The notes beneath the pieces were generated by a model, which did no database searches, had not been told where the DNA came from, and worked only from the letters and a program-made list of their open reading frames with translations. A stretch of DNA of 64,000 nucleotides, from positions 1 to 64,000 of the forward strand of contig JAKQDH010000063.1 in NCBI GenBank assembly GCA_029558835.1, in the 5' to 3' direction. Each line of letters begins with the position of its first letter. Position 1 is the stretch's first letter. The translations under genes were made by a program, and so were the position numbers. Below are positions 1 to 7,634 of this stretch, piece by piece. Source of the stretch: Planctomycetota bacterium (GTDB lineage Bacteria; Planctomycetota; Phycisphaerae; UBA1845).

Positions 1-151
1 GGGTACGGGGCCACCGGCCCACCCACCATATCCACCCGGTCCGCGCCAAAAATGTAGTGCAGACCTATCCCCCCGCATCGGCCCTGGCGCCACCGTCAAC
101 GCCGGTCGCCTCGCCGATCTGCGAAAGTTGGGCTAAACACGTACGCGGTCG

Positions 152-191
152 CGGGAAAGCATGGCACCCACAACGCCAAAGACGCTAAACA
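152..191. repeat. Partial copy of palindromic intergenic element
   Basis: This matches only the right half of the element at 325-456. It has the half palindrome CGCGGTCGCGGG, then GCATGGCACCCAC, then the terminal ACGCTAAACA. The left half is absent, so it is a truncated or decayed copy lying about 130 bases from an intact one. Confidence 0.6.
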
Positions 192-324
192 CATACCCAG
201 GGAGAGGGGCGGGGGTGAGGGTGGAGGAGGCAGAGGCAGAAGCCGGCCGCGGGGCCGCGTTGCCCGGTCGTGCCGCGCTCGCTACGATGATGGACACCGG
301 CATCCGGCGCTGAAGCGCCGTACC

Positions 325-456
325 TGTTTAGCGTGGGTGCCATGCCCACCCCCGCCGCAGGCGGGGGTGGGCAGGTGCCGCGTCCGCAGAGGCATGCTTA
401 CCCGCGACCGCGGTCGCGGGTAAGCATGGCACCCACAACGCCGAAGACGCTAAGCA
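325..456. repeat. Palindromic REP/MITE-like element, intact copy
   Basis: About 132 bp with near-perfect terminal inverted repeats (TGTTTAGCGT at 325-334, ACGCTAAGCA at 447-456) and a second nested pair, GTGGGTGCCATGC at 333-345 with GCATGGCACCCAC at 424-436. Inside are a 12-bp stem with a 3-base loop (345-371) and a perfect 36-bp palindrome at 393-428 centred on CGACCGCGGTCG. Folded, it would give a cloverleaf. A second full copy lies at 28507-28638 and a partial one at 152-191. It has no coding capacity. It resembles REP/BIME or MITE elements in structure; I do not recognise a named family. Confidence 0.75.
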
Positions 457-491
457 CGTACGAAGCGCCGGGGATGGACCGGGGGTGGTCA

Positions 492-860
492 ATGGCTTGC
501 CTGATCATCACCAAGGGCGAGGACGTCGGGAAGTACTACCAGTTGGGCAACCGCACGCTGGCGGGTGGACGCGACCCCGCCCGGGAAATCCAGATCGTCG
601 ATGCCACGGTGTCCCGCAAGCACTTTCTGATCCGCAAGGAAGGCGACGGACACGTCATCGTCGAGCTGAAGGCCAAGAACGGCGTGTACATCAACGGGCA
701 GCGGTGTGCCCAGAAGTTGCTGGCCGACGGCGACGAGATTCGCGTCGGCAACACCGTGCTGACCTACTACCTGGCCGATCAGCCCGATCGGACCAACGCG
801 TTGAACCAGTACCGAATGGGCCAGCGCGAACTGCGGGAGGACCGAACGCTGAGTGAGTGA
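492..860 (+). CDS. FHA-domain protein
   Basis: A 122-residue protein that is essentially one forkhead-associated domain, the phosphothreonine-binding beta sandwich used in Ser/Thr kinase signalling. The hallmarks are visible: GGRD near residue 25, S-x-K-H (SRKHF) near 42-46 and the N-G-x-x-(I)N-G block (NGVYING) near 64-70. The start at 492 is preferred over upstream ATGs at 474 and 333 because the FHA fold begins at once (MACLIITKG), GGGGGTGG lies just upstream, and the earlier in-frame codons are translated palindromic repeat. The C-terminal 20 residues are charged. No kinase or phosphatase is adjacent, and ndk follows 230 bases later on the same strand. The family assignment is firm; the partner is unknown. 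Confidence 0.88.
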   Translation: MACLIITKGEDVGKYYQLGNRTLAGGRDPAREIQIVDATVSRKHFLIRKEGDGHVIVELKAKNGVYINGQRCAQKLLADGDEIRVGNTVLTYYLADQPDRTNALNQYRMGQRELREDRTLSE

Positions 861-902
861 GCACCAGGGTGCATGCTGGCGCAGTACGCGTTCAGTATGG
901 GT

Positions 903-955
903 TGCCCAGATCCTTTGGACCTGGGGACGGGTGGCCCAGGTCCTGTGGACCTGGG
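903..955. repeat. Tandem mini-hairpins between FHA gene and ndk
   Basis: Two consecutive hairpins: CCCAGATCC-ttt-GGACCTGGG at about 905-925 (one mismatch) and the perfect CCCAGGTCC-tgt-GGACCTGGG at 935-955. Each has a 9-bp stem and a 3-base loop, with about 10 bases between them. A further perfect hairpin, GCTCTCG-cgga-CGAGAGC, lies at 983-1000. No U-tract follows, so they do not look like intrinsic terminators. Confidence 0.7.
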
Positions 956-1091
956 GGCCTGATGAAGGACGGTACGAGATCAGCTCTCGCGGACGAGAGC
1001 GTGTGTGTCGTCAGACGCAAGGGCGTGCCTGCCCCCGCGGGTTGTCGCGGCGGAGGAGCAGCGGCCCGGGGAACCATTGTTGAGGTGAAGA

Positions 1092-1562
1092 ATGCCGCCA
1101 GTGGAGCGTAGTCTCATTATCCTGAAACCGGATGCCGTGCAGCGCCGGTTGATCGGCAGGATCATCCAGCGTTTCGAGGACAAGGGCTTGGTCGTCGCGG
1201 GCATGAAGCTCATGCGCATCAGCCGCGAACTGGCCGAGCGGCACTATGCCCCCCACCAGGGCAAGCCCTTCTACCCCGGCCTCATCGACTACATCACCTG
1301 CGGGCCGGTGGTGGTGATGGTCTTGCAGGGCCAGCGTTGCATCGAGATGACGCGGGCCATGATGGGCAAGACGTTCGGCTACGAAGCGGCCGCCGGCACC
1401 ATCCGCGGCGACTTCGGCTCCAGCCGGACGTACAACCTGGTGCACGGCAGCGACAGCGCCGAATCCGCGGCCACCGAGATCTCACTGTACTTCTCGCCGG
1501 ACGAACTGCTTGACTACGCCCCGGCCGATTCGCCCTGGGTGTTCGCGCGCAGTGAGGCATAG
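1092..1562 (+). CDS. ndk: Nucleoside diphosphate kinase
   Basis: Transfers the gamma phosphate from ATP to (d)NDPs through a phosphohistidine intermediate, balancing nucleotide pools in the cytoplasm. The 156-residue protein begins with the typical ERSLIILKPDAV and has the active-site block NLVHGSDS, with catalytic His at about residue 118; the R-G-D-F (RGDFG) stretch precedes it as in the family. The length is near the usual 140-150, with a slightly extended C-terminus. A purine-rich GAGGTGAAG sits directly upstream of the ATG. It stands alone between repeat-rich spacers. Confidence 0.97.
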   Translation: MPPVERSLIILKPDAVQRRLIGRIIQRFEDKGLVVAGMKLMRISRELAERHYAPHQGKPFYPGLIDYITCGPVVVMVLQGQRCIEMTRAMMGKTFGYEAAAGTIRGDFGSSRTYNLVHGSDSAESAATEISLYFSPDELLDYAPADSPWVFARSEA

Positions 1563-1665
1563 CCGCCCGTTGAAGAGGTAGCGTCGGCCCCCCGTGGCCG
1601 ACGTGGAAGACGCCGGGCCGGCGGTGGTAGCGTGGCTCCCTGGCGGGCGACGTCCAGGGCGCCTC

Positions 1666-1700
1666 GGGGTGGCATGGCCAAGCGCAGCGCCGCCATGCCC
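1666..1700. repeat. Short dispersed hairpin repeat, copy 1
   Basis: A 33-34 base sequence starting GGGGTGGCATGGCC and ending GCCGCCATGCCC recurs almost identically at 47119-47152, 45 kb away. It can fold as GGCATGGC pairing with GCCATGCC around a 13-base loop. Both copies lie in spacers next to genes (ndk/lipoprotein here, rplI/dnaB there). Confidence 0.7.
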
Positions 1701-1826
1701 TCCGGCGGGTTGGTGGCCGTGGTGCATACCCGCCGGTTGGCAGGTGCCTTTGGCTGAGGCATGCCGCCGTTGTGGTTTCCGTCTTTGGGGCCCCGGGGGT
1801 AGAGATCCCATACAGGAGGTGTACTT

Positions 1827-2978
1827 ATGCGGCTTGCTGCGGCTTGTTTCGGGCTCGTTCTGGTTGTCGGCCTGACCGGCGTACCGGGCTGTGGTCAAGC
1901 CTTCTACGACCTGATCGCCGGGCAGTTCCACGTTGACTTCCCTGAGTATGCCTTGATAGGCGAGGACGACGCCGGGCGGGCCTTGCTGGCCGTCCGGCAG
2001 GAGCCCTTCTCCCTCGAGGGGGACGACCCGGTTTACGACATCTTCGCCCTCGACTTGGCCACGCTGACGGCGGAGAAGCTCACCGGTGACATCCAGACGG
2101 CCGCGTCCCTCCTGCGTGCCACCGGCGCGTCCGTGGTCTGGGCGGACTGGTCCGATGGCACGGTGACCCTGCGCGATCTGCAAGCGGGCGCAGACCGCGT
2201 TGTGCTGCCCGGCGTGGAGGGGGCAGGAGGTCAGGTCGCCCCGGTGGCGCTGGACGACGCGCGCCTGGTCGCACACCGGCCGGTGGATTTGACCGGCGCG
2301 GCGTCACCCGCGACCTACGAACTCGTGGTGATTGACCTCGCCACAGATGCGCAGACAGTGCTGCCGGACAGTTGGCTGTACGCCACGGTCGCAGTGAGTG
2401 GCGACTACCTGGCGTTGATGAACGACGCCGACGGGAATGCGCGGCTTCTGGGGCTGGAGTTGGGGGCGGACCTGGAGATCGTCAACCTGACGACGGGCGC
2501 GCGCGAGAAGATCGCATCGAACATCCGCGTCAGCGGCGACGGAGGGGAGTTGTTCGCGGGCGCGGGGCGGTTCGTCTGGCAGCAGTTCAAGTCGGGCGGC
2601 TTCGACACGGTCCTGCGCAGCTACGATCCGTTGACGCAGGAACTCCGGACTCTGGCCGACCCCCTCAACGACGCCACCGGCGTGGCTTGGGTGGTTGACG
2701 TGCGCGGTGACCAGATGCTCATCGAGCGCGTCTACGGCTCGCTGCTGTCCACCGAAACAACCGCCTACGAGTTGCGGGCGTTCGACGGGCGCTCGGCGGC
2801 CGTGGTGCAGTTCAGCCGCGGCTTGTTCCAGCAGCAGGCGTATCAGCCGTCGCCGCGCTTCGCGGCCGGCTACGTCATCTGGACTGATCCTGACGACGGG
2901 CGGCTTACGATCTTCGAGCCGGCGACACGCACCACGCGGCACTTTGATCCGCGTACTCTAAGTGACGCGGACAACTAG
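1827..2978 (+). CDS. Secreted lipoprotein, predicted beta-propeller (TolB/WD40-like)
   Basis: 383 residues. The N-terminus is a lipoprotein signal peptide (MRLAAACFGLVLVVGL) with a lipobox-like VPGC placing the acylated Cys at about residue 22. The rest is made of repeated 40-60 residue blocks such as VYDIFALDLATLTAEKL, TYELVVIDLATDAQ, LEIVNLTTGAREKI and LTIFEPATRTTRHF, the pattern of TolB-like or WD40-like propeller blades that report on a setting and its value. AGGAGGT about 7 bases upstream of the ATG supports the start. No enzymatic motif is visible, so the function is unknown; a structural or binding role in the cell envelope is likely. Confidence 0.7.
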   Translation: MRLAAACFGLVLVVGLTGVPGCGQAFYDLIAGQFHVDFPEYALIGEDDAGRALLAVRQEPFSLEGDDPVYDIFALDLATLTAEKLTGDIQTAASLLRATGASVVWADWSDGTVTLRDLQAGADRVVLPGVEGAGGQVAPVALDDARLVAHRPVDLTGAASPATYELVVIDLATDAQTVLPDSWLYATVAVSGDYLALMNDADGNARLLGLELGADLEIVNLTTGAREKIASNIRVSGDGGELFAGAGRFVWQQFKSGGFDTVLRSYDPLTQELRTLADPLNDATGVAWVVDVRGDQMLIERVYGSLLSTETTAYELRAFDGRSAAVVQFSRGLFQQQAYQPSPRFAAGYVIWTDPDDGRLTIFEPATRTTRHFDPRTLSDADN

Positions 2979-3022
2979 ACTCCGGCGCGACGAGGTCCGC
3001 CCTCCGAAGGAAGGAGCAGCGC

Positions 3023-3373
3023 ATGAAGGTGCAGGCCATCGAGAGTCATCCCCAACAGCCGGTGCAGATGGAAGGCGCACAGAACGTCAAGATGCGCATG
3101 CTCATCGGGCGCGCCGACGGCGCGGCCAACTTCCACATGCGCCATTTCGAGGTCGGCGTCGGGGGACACACGCCCCACCACGCCCACCCGTATGAGCACG
3201 AGGTGCTGATCCTCTCGGGCAACGGCGTGGTGCGCTCACCGCAGGGCGACCGCCCGATCAAGGCCGGCGACGTGGTGTTCGTGCCGGCCGACGAGCGGCA
3301 CCAGTTCGTCAACGGCGGCACGGGTCCGCTGACGTTCCTCTGCCTGATCCCGGCACCGCAGGAGTGTGCGTAG
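3023..3373 (+). CDS. Small single-domain cupin protein
   Basis: 116 residues forming one cupin barrel. Motif 1 is clear: G-H-T-P-H-H-A-H-P-Y-E-H-E followed by VLILSGNG, giving several His and Glu candidates for metal binding. Motif 2 is PIKAGDVVFVPADERHQF with another His. Proteins of this size bind a metal and a small ligand, or act as simple dioxygenases or isomerases; the substrate cannot be told. AAGGAAGGAG precedes the ATG. The gene lies 45 bases after the lipoprotein gene on the same strand and is followed by a paired inverted phrase and the NikR-like gene, so it could be co-transcribed with either. Confidence 0.85.
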   Translation: MKVQAIESHPQQPVQMEGAQNVKMRMLIGRADGAANFHMRHFEVGVGGHTPHHAHPYEHEVLILSGNGVVRSPQGDRPIKAGDVVFVPADERHQFVNGGTGPLTFLCLIPAPQECA

Positions 3374-3382
3374 GGACGCACC

Positions 3383-3482
3383 GAATGCAGAATGATGAAG
3401 GAAGAATGCAGAAAAACAGTGGACCCGAGGCCGGTCCGCGCGGTCTCCGCTCTCTGAATTCCCCCTTCGGCATTCTGAATTC
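3383..3482. repeat. Paired inverted intergenic phrase (GAATGCAG type)
   Basis: Two 32-base arms in opposite orientation. The left arm at 3383-3414 begins GAATGCAGAATG; the right arm at 3451-3482, read on the minus strand, begins GAATTCAGAATG. The arms agree at 24 of 32 positions and are separated by 36 bases. They could form a long imperfect hairpin between the cupin stop and the NikR-like gene. The left arm belongs to a phrase I recognise from spurious translations in many genomes (CILHSAFCIL-like peptides). Function unknown. Confidence 0.65.
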
Positions 3483-3517
3483 CGGCGGCTTCGCGTCCCC
3501 GGACGGAGGATGCCCCG

Positions 3518-3952
3518 ATGCCCTACCTTGACCGTTTCGGCGTCTCGATGGACGCGGAACTACTGGCCGCCTTCGACCGATACCTGGCCGCGCGCGGCTA
3601 CCGGAACCGCTCCGAGGCGTTGCGGGACCTGGTCCGGCAGCAACTGGGCGAGGCCCGCTTGCGGGAGCCCGGACAGCCGGCCGCCGGCGTACTGACGCTG
3701 CTCTGCGCGCCTGCCGAGGCGGACGCGGGCGAACGGGTGCGGGGCCTGCTGGCCGCCGAGGCGACGGTGGTGGGCGCGGCACTCCATTTCCCCGTCTCGT
3801 CGGACACCGAACTGCAAGTGATCGTGCTTCGGGGAGCGGTTGAGGCGGTCGAATCGTTGGCGGACCGAGTCCGCGCTACGCGGGGGGTTCGGTATGCCCA
3901 CCTTGGTCTGGTTCCGCTGGAAACGGGGGTGCACGAGGCTGCTGGGGGGTAG
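3518..3952 (+). CDS. NikR-like ribbon-helix-helix/ACT regulator lacking most nickel ligands
   Basis: 144 residues with the NikR layout: an N-terminal ribbon-helix-helix DNA-binding domain (RFGVSMDAELLAAFDRYL, then GYRNRSEALRDLVR) and a C-terminal ACT-like domain ending GVRYAHLGLVPLE, matching NikR GVRHGHL. Aligned without gaps to E. coli NikR, the nickel ligands His76, His87, His89 and Cys95 correspond to Ala79, His90, Pro92 and Glu98, so three of four are lost. The DNA-binding half looks intact. It may therefore sense another metal or ligand, or be constitutive. CGGAGGA upstream supports the start. A perfect palindrome overlapping a promoter lies 300 bases downstream and could be its operator (inference). 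Confidence 0.85.
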   Translation: MPYLDRFGVSMDAELLAAFDRYLAARGYRNRSEALRDLVRQQLGEARLREPGQPAAGVLTLLCAPAEADAGERVRGLLAAEATVVGAALHFPVSSDTELQVIVLRGAVEAVESLADRVRATRGVRYAHLGLVPLETGVHEAAGG

Positions 3953-4898
3953 GGTTCGGTGGGACCCGCTCCGTCGCGGCCACGCCGCCGGACACGGCAC
4001 GCCGGAATGGCCGGCGGCCGGTAGGCAGCACCGCCGGTACCATCTACGAACGTGCGTGTGCACGCCACGCCTGGTGGCTAACTGGCTGCGGAAGCCGTCG
4101 TTAATCTGTGTCCCTGACTTTCTCGCTGTTTAACTTAACAGCCAAGGGGTTCGTGCGCCCGAGCCGGCGTGTCGGGCCTGCAAATCCTAGCTAGGCGTGC
4201 GTTGCTACCCCGTGCGGCTCCTGAACACACTTCCGCGTCTGTGCAACGCATCATCTTGACAGGCGTCCTATAATGTTGCTATAGTGGGTGTTATAGGACG
4301 GGGAAGGCGGCAGCCATCGGGGGATGGTTCAGGCCTTCGGAGGGGGGAGCTGCTTCTCCACGTTACACATACGGGAGCCGCCGGGCCTGCGTAGTGCGCG
4401 CAGCGCTGATCGGACGGGGGCTGGTGGTTGAAGACTGCAGGGGGTTTCCGACTGGGGCGAATCCATTGCACGACGCGTGAAGAAGTGGGTTATCGCCATA
4501 GTGCGAGTGCATGGGAGCTGCGCGCCTTTTGTGGGCTGTGGGTGTGCGGTTCAGGCGGGGATTGGCAGGGAGCCGATAATATGGGCATGCTGTGCCCTAG
4601 AAGCTCCATAAGCACTTATCGCCGCTGTCTTGGGTTGTTGGGTCGTCTCCGCAGTGGTGGTATCGTAACTTGTAGTTGCAACGATAGGTTGACTGGGCAT
4701 CCGTTGGCCTTTGAGGCTACACTGCCCGGTCCACACGACGGAGGGGTAACGCACACTTCTAAGGAAGCCGAGAGCTGCCTCGCGCCGCTGCCCTGGGAGG
4801 CGCGGGATCCGGCAGTGGTGTCTCAGGAGCGCCAGGCCTGGACCCGGACAGTTGGTTCGGGTGAGCGTAGACCAGTTCCTCGGCCGGGGAACAGGCCA
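3953..4898 (+). other. Long spacer/leader before the PKD protein
   Basis: No gene is supported. An in-frame extension of the downstream gene reaches back to a TTG at 4428, but its codons show no third-position bias and encode no recognisable domain. The first third is ordinary spacer; the promoter/operator described at 4256-4300 sits in the middle; and about 600 bases then separate that promoter from the likely start codon. I looked for but did not recognise a riboswitch in this leader. Confidence 0.5.
4256..4300 (+). promoter_or_regulatory. Sigma70-type promoter overlapped by perfect palindrome
   Basis: TTGACA at 4256-4261 and TATAGT at 4280-4285 are separated by 18 bases, a near-consensus housekeeping promoter. 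It is spanned by a perfect inverted repeat: CGTCCTATAA at 4264-4273 and TTATAGGACG at 4291-4300, with 17 bases between, so the -10 box lies between the two arms. This is the arrangement of a repressor operator. The inner hexamers are about 23 bases centre to centre, close to the 22 of the known NikR operator GTATGA-N16-TCATAC. The NikR-like gene just upstream is thus a plausible binder. Transcription would run rightward to the PKD gene. Confidence 0.6.
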
Positions 4899-7538
4899 AT
4901 GTTACGTTCACTGTGCGCTTCCCATGCGCGCGCCGTACCACTTGCGCGGCATGGGGAAGCCGGAGGGGTCAGGGTATCGGCTGGCCGAGGGTATCGCCAG
5001 CCGGTCGGTAAGGCGCTGGTGGCCGCCTTGGCGGCATGTCTGGTTCTGGCTTTTCCGTTCGCGTCCGCAACGGCGGCGGCGGGGAGTCTGGGGTCCCTGA
5101 GTTCGGCCGGGGTAATCGGCGCCGCGGTGCCGCCCGAGCCAGAGCTGATGGGGTCCGATCTTGAGGGTGGTGGTCAGGGCGGGGCAGGCTGTCGGGATAA
5201 CGACGAGCCGATCGCAGACGCCGGACCGGACGTGACGGGTGTGGTGGGCACGGCCGTCACGTTCGACGGCTCGGGTTCGAGCGACCCGGGCGGGCGGATC
5301 ATCGGCTACCACTGGTGTTTCGACGACGGCGGATACGTCCAATGGCAGTCGACACCGACTGCACAGCACGCGTTCACCGCGGCGGGAAGCTACACCGTAA
5401 GGTTGTGGGTGCTCGATGACTGCGGCGCCATTTCGGAAGCGGACGAGGTCAGTGCGCTCATCAACAACATCAATCCCTGCCTGAACAACGAGCCGCCGGT
5501 GGCGGTGGCCGGTGCGGACCAACAGGGTGAGCCCGGCGAGGAGCTGTCGTTCGACGGCAGCGCCTCGCACGATCCCGATGGCACGCTGGCCTCGTATGCC
5601 TGGGACTTTGGTGACGGTGAGACGGGCAGTGGGCCGCAAGTGGCCCATGCCTTCGCCGCGCCTGGCCAGTACACGGTGACGCTGAGGGTTACCGACAACT
5701 GCGGGGAGGCCGACACGGACACGCTGACGGTGACGATCGAGCCGCCGCCGGACCCCTGTGCGAACAACCAGCCGCCCAGCGCGGCCGCCGGCGAGGACCA
5801 GCAGGGCGAGCCGGGTGAAGAGCTGAGCTTCGACGGCAGCGCTTCGTCCGACCCGGACGGCGATCTCCCTGACGACGCCTATCAGTGGGACTTCGGCGAC
5901 GGCCAGAGCGGGAGCGGTGTGACCGCTTCCCACGCCTACGCGGAGGCGGGCGAGTACGAAGTGACACTCACGGTCACCGATGGCTGCGACGCCGGCAACA
6001 GCGACACGCTGCTGGTGACCGTGCAGGCCCCGCCTGACCCGTGTGCGAACAACCAGCCGCCGCAGGCCGATGGCGGCCCGGACCGCGAGGCGGAGACCAA
6101 TGAGCAATTGACCTTCGATGGCGGTGCGTCGTCTGATCCGGACGGCAGCCTGGCTTCCTACGCCTGGGACTTCGGCGACGGGCAAACCGACAGCGGCGTG
6201 CAGGTGACGCACGCTTATTCCGAGGCGGGCGAGTACGAGGTGACGCTGACCGTCACCGACAACTGCGGCGCGACGGCCGAGAGCACCCTGCTCGTAGACG
6301 TCGCGGAGCCCGAGGTGCCGGGTTGCACTCCGGCCGTGACTGCAGAGTTTCAGACGGCGCCCGCTCCGTGTGTCCCGGCGCAGCAGGTGACCTTCGTGGC
6401 CGCCGCCTGTCCGGACCTCATTTACTCATTCCGCTGGTACTTCCCGGACGGCTCCCGCCAGTACACGCGGGAGGCACACTACACCTTCGCCCAGCCGGGG
6501 CAGTATTCGGTGATGCTGCGCGTGACCGGCTGGAACGGCAGCGTGGCTTCCCTCACCAAGACGATTACCGTCCAGGGTGAGCCTGATCTGCCGATGGCGG
6601 TGCTCAGCGTTCTGGAGGAGGGCGTCGGAGATGCGTGGGGCCTCGCAACCGACGGGTCGACCGTGTGGGCGGCTGGTTGCCAAGGTGCCGCTGGGGGCGT
6701 GGTAACGGCCGACTTTACAGATCCTGACGCTCCGGTTGAGCTTGGCCGCTTCACGTTTCAGGGCAGTCCGTGGCAGATGGCTGTCTCGGGTGACCTGGTT
6801 GCGGTGGCGGCGCTGAACGAGGGTGTGTTCCTGTTCGACCGCAGCCAGCCGCAGAGCCCGACGGTGCTGGGGCGTTACCGAACGAACCTTGTGGATGGGA
6901 CTCGGGCGTTTGGGGTGGCCTTTGGTGACGCAAACACCTTGTATGTGGCTTCCGAGTTGAGCGTTAAGGTTCTCGACGTGAGTAGCCCTGGTTCGCCGGT
7001 TGTGTTGGGTGTGCTTGATCACGTGACCGCCGCCGTCAACAACCGGATTCAGGTGGCCGGTGACTACCTGTACGTTGGGGAGAAGACCGGTGCGGCGGCG
7101 GGCAACATTCTCATTTACCACATAGGGGAAGGGCATGTCCAGGCGCCCGAGTATGTTGCCGCGGTCCCGGTGGCGCGCCGGCCGTTTGATCTCTCCGTGC
7201 GCGGCGGACTGCTCGGCGTGGTGGAGTGCAACACCTCTGACGAGCAGGGGTTGGGTACCGTCGCTTTCTTCAACGTGTCTAACCCGGCGGCTCCGCAGTT
7301 CCTCTCGCGCCTCGGCGGAGCGACATCGCACTACCGTTCGATTCTCTTGGCCGCCAGCGGTAGGGCGTACGTCACGGAGTTGCTGATGTTGTGGGAGGTT
7401 GATCTGTCGCAGCCGACCTGTCCGGCACTCCGCGACACCGTGAACCTGCCGGGGGTGGGGGCTGCCCTACGGGAGGATGCCGATGGGTACGTTTACGCCG
7501 GGCTGCGTACGGACGTGCTAGCCTTGGTTGAGCCTTGA
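4899..7538 (+). CDS. Secreted multi-PKD protein with LVIVD-like propeller
   Basis: 879 residues from the ATG at 4899. That start is chosen because a signal-peptide-like segment (ALVAALAACLVLAFPFASA) follows at about residues 39-57 and upstream codons look non-coding; the n-region is long, so the start is uncertain. After it come about five PKD-type Ig domains: one degenerate, three close copies of the YAWDFGDG type separated by Cys-containing linkers (DPCANNQPP), and one divergent. The last third carries blades such as LVAVAALNEGVFLFDRSQPQ and VKVLDVSSPGSPVVLG, typical of LVIVD propellers. Paired Cys in each PKD (TDNCG, PCANN) may form disulfides. Likely an extracellular adhesion or scaffold protein. 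A strong terminator follows. Confidence 0.8.
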   Translation: MLRSLCASHARAVPLARHGEAGGVRVSAGRGYRQPVGKALVAALAACLVLAFPFASATAAAGSLGSLSSAGVIGAAVPPEPELMGSDLEGGGQGGAGCRDNDEPIADAGPDVTGVVGTAVTFDGSGSSDPGGRIIGYHWCFDDGGYVQWQSTPTAQHAFTAAGSYTVRLWVLDDCGAISEADEVSALINNINPCLNNEPPVAVAGADQQGEPGEELSFDGSASHDPDGTLASYAWDFGDGETGSGPQVAHAFAAPGQYTVTLRVTDNCGEADTDTLTVTIEPPPDPCANNQPPSAAAGEDQQGEPGEELSFDGSASSDPDGDLPDDAYQWDFGDGQSGSGVTASHAYAEAGEYEVTLTVTDGCDAGNSDTLLVTVQAPPDPCANNQPPQADGGPDREAETNEQLTFDGGASSDPDGSLASYAWDFGDGQTDSGVQVTHAYSEAGEYEVTLTVTDNCGATAESTLLVDVAEPEVPGCTPAVTAEFQTAPAPCVPAQQVTFVAAACPDLIYSFRWYFPDGSRQYTREAHYTFAQPGQYSVMLRVTGWNGSVASLTKTITVQGEPDLPMAVLSVLEEGVGDAWGLATDGSTVWAAGCQGAAGGVVTADFTDPDAPVELGRFTFQGSPWQMAVSGDLVAVAALNEGVFLFDRSQPQSPTVLGRYRTNLVDGTRAFGVAFGDANTLYVASELSVKVLDVSSPGSPVVLGVLDHVTAAVNNRIQVAGDYLYVGEKTGAAAGNILIYHIGEGHVQAPEYVAAVPVARRPFDLSVRGGLLGVVECNTSDEQGLGTVAFFNVSNPAAPQFLSRLGGATSHYRSILLAASGRAYVTELLMLWEVDLSQPTCPALRDTVNLPGVGAALREDADGYVYAGLRTDVLALVEP

Positions 7539-7592
7539 CGCCGGTGCCGTGACGCCGCCGTGCGGCGGGCGGCTTTCCACGGTGCAAGAGCA

Positions 7593-7632
7593 GGGGCTTG
7601 GTTCCCCGTTGGGGGTCCAAGCCCCCCTTTTT
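7593..7632 (+). terminator. Rho-independent terminator
   Basis: A perfect 9-bp stem, GGGGCTTGG at 7593-7601 with CCAAGCCCC at 7617-7625, is followed by CC and TTTTT. It lies 54 bases after the PKD gene stop and would end its transcript. Confidence 0.85.
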
Positions 7633-7634
7633 GT

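Larger units (their letters stand above)
1..491. other. Intergenic leader region with repeats
   Basis: No gene is recognised here. The stretch holds a partial and a full copy of a palindromic intergenic element (152-191 and 325-456) and, at about 200-224, a purine-rich phrase rich in GGGAGAGGGG that recurs in other intergenic regions of the window (18936-18966 and 45358-45395). An open frame beginning at 333 runs through the repeat into the FHA gene, but its first 50 codons are only translated repeat. Bases 1-130 could be the tail or downstream region of a gene outside the window; I see nothing to identify it. Confidence 0.5.

Noticed and set aside
325-456. Insertion sequence or transposase remnant
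   Set aside because: The element has terminal inverted repeats but no coding capacity in any frame; it is annotated as a non-autonomous palindromic repeat instead.
4428-4898. N-terminal extension of the PKD protein to a TTG at 4428
   Set aside because: These codons lack the GC-rich third positions of the rest of the gene and would place the signal peptide nearly 200 residues from the N-terminus.
4301-4898. Riboswitch in the long leader of the PKD gene
   Set aside because: I looked for cobalamin, c-di-GMP, SAM and TPP consensus boxes and saw none that fit; a covariance search (Infernal/Rfam) would be decisive.
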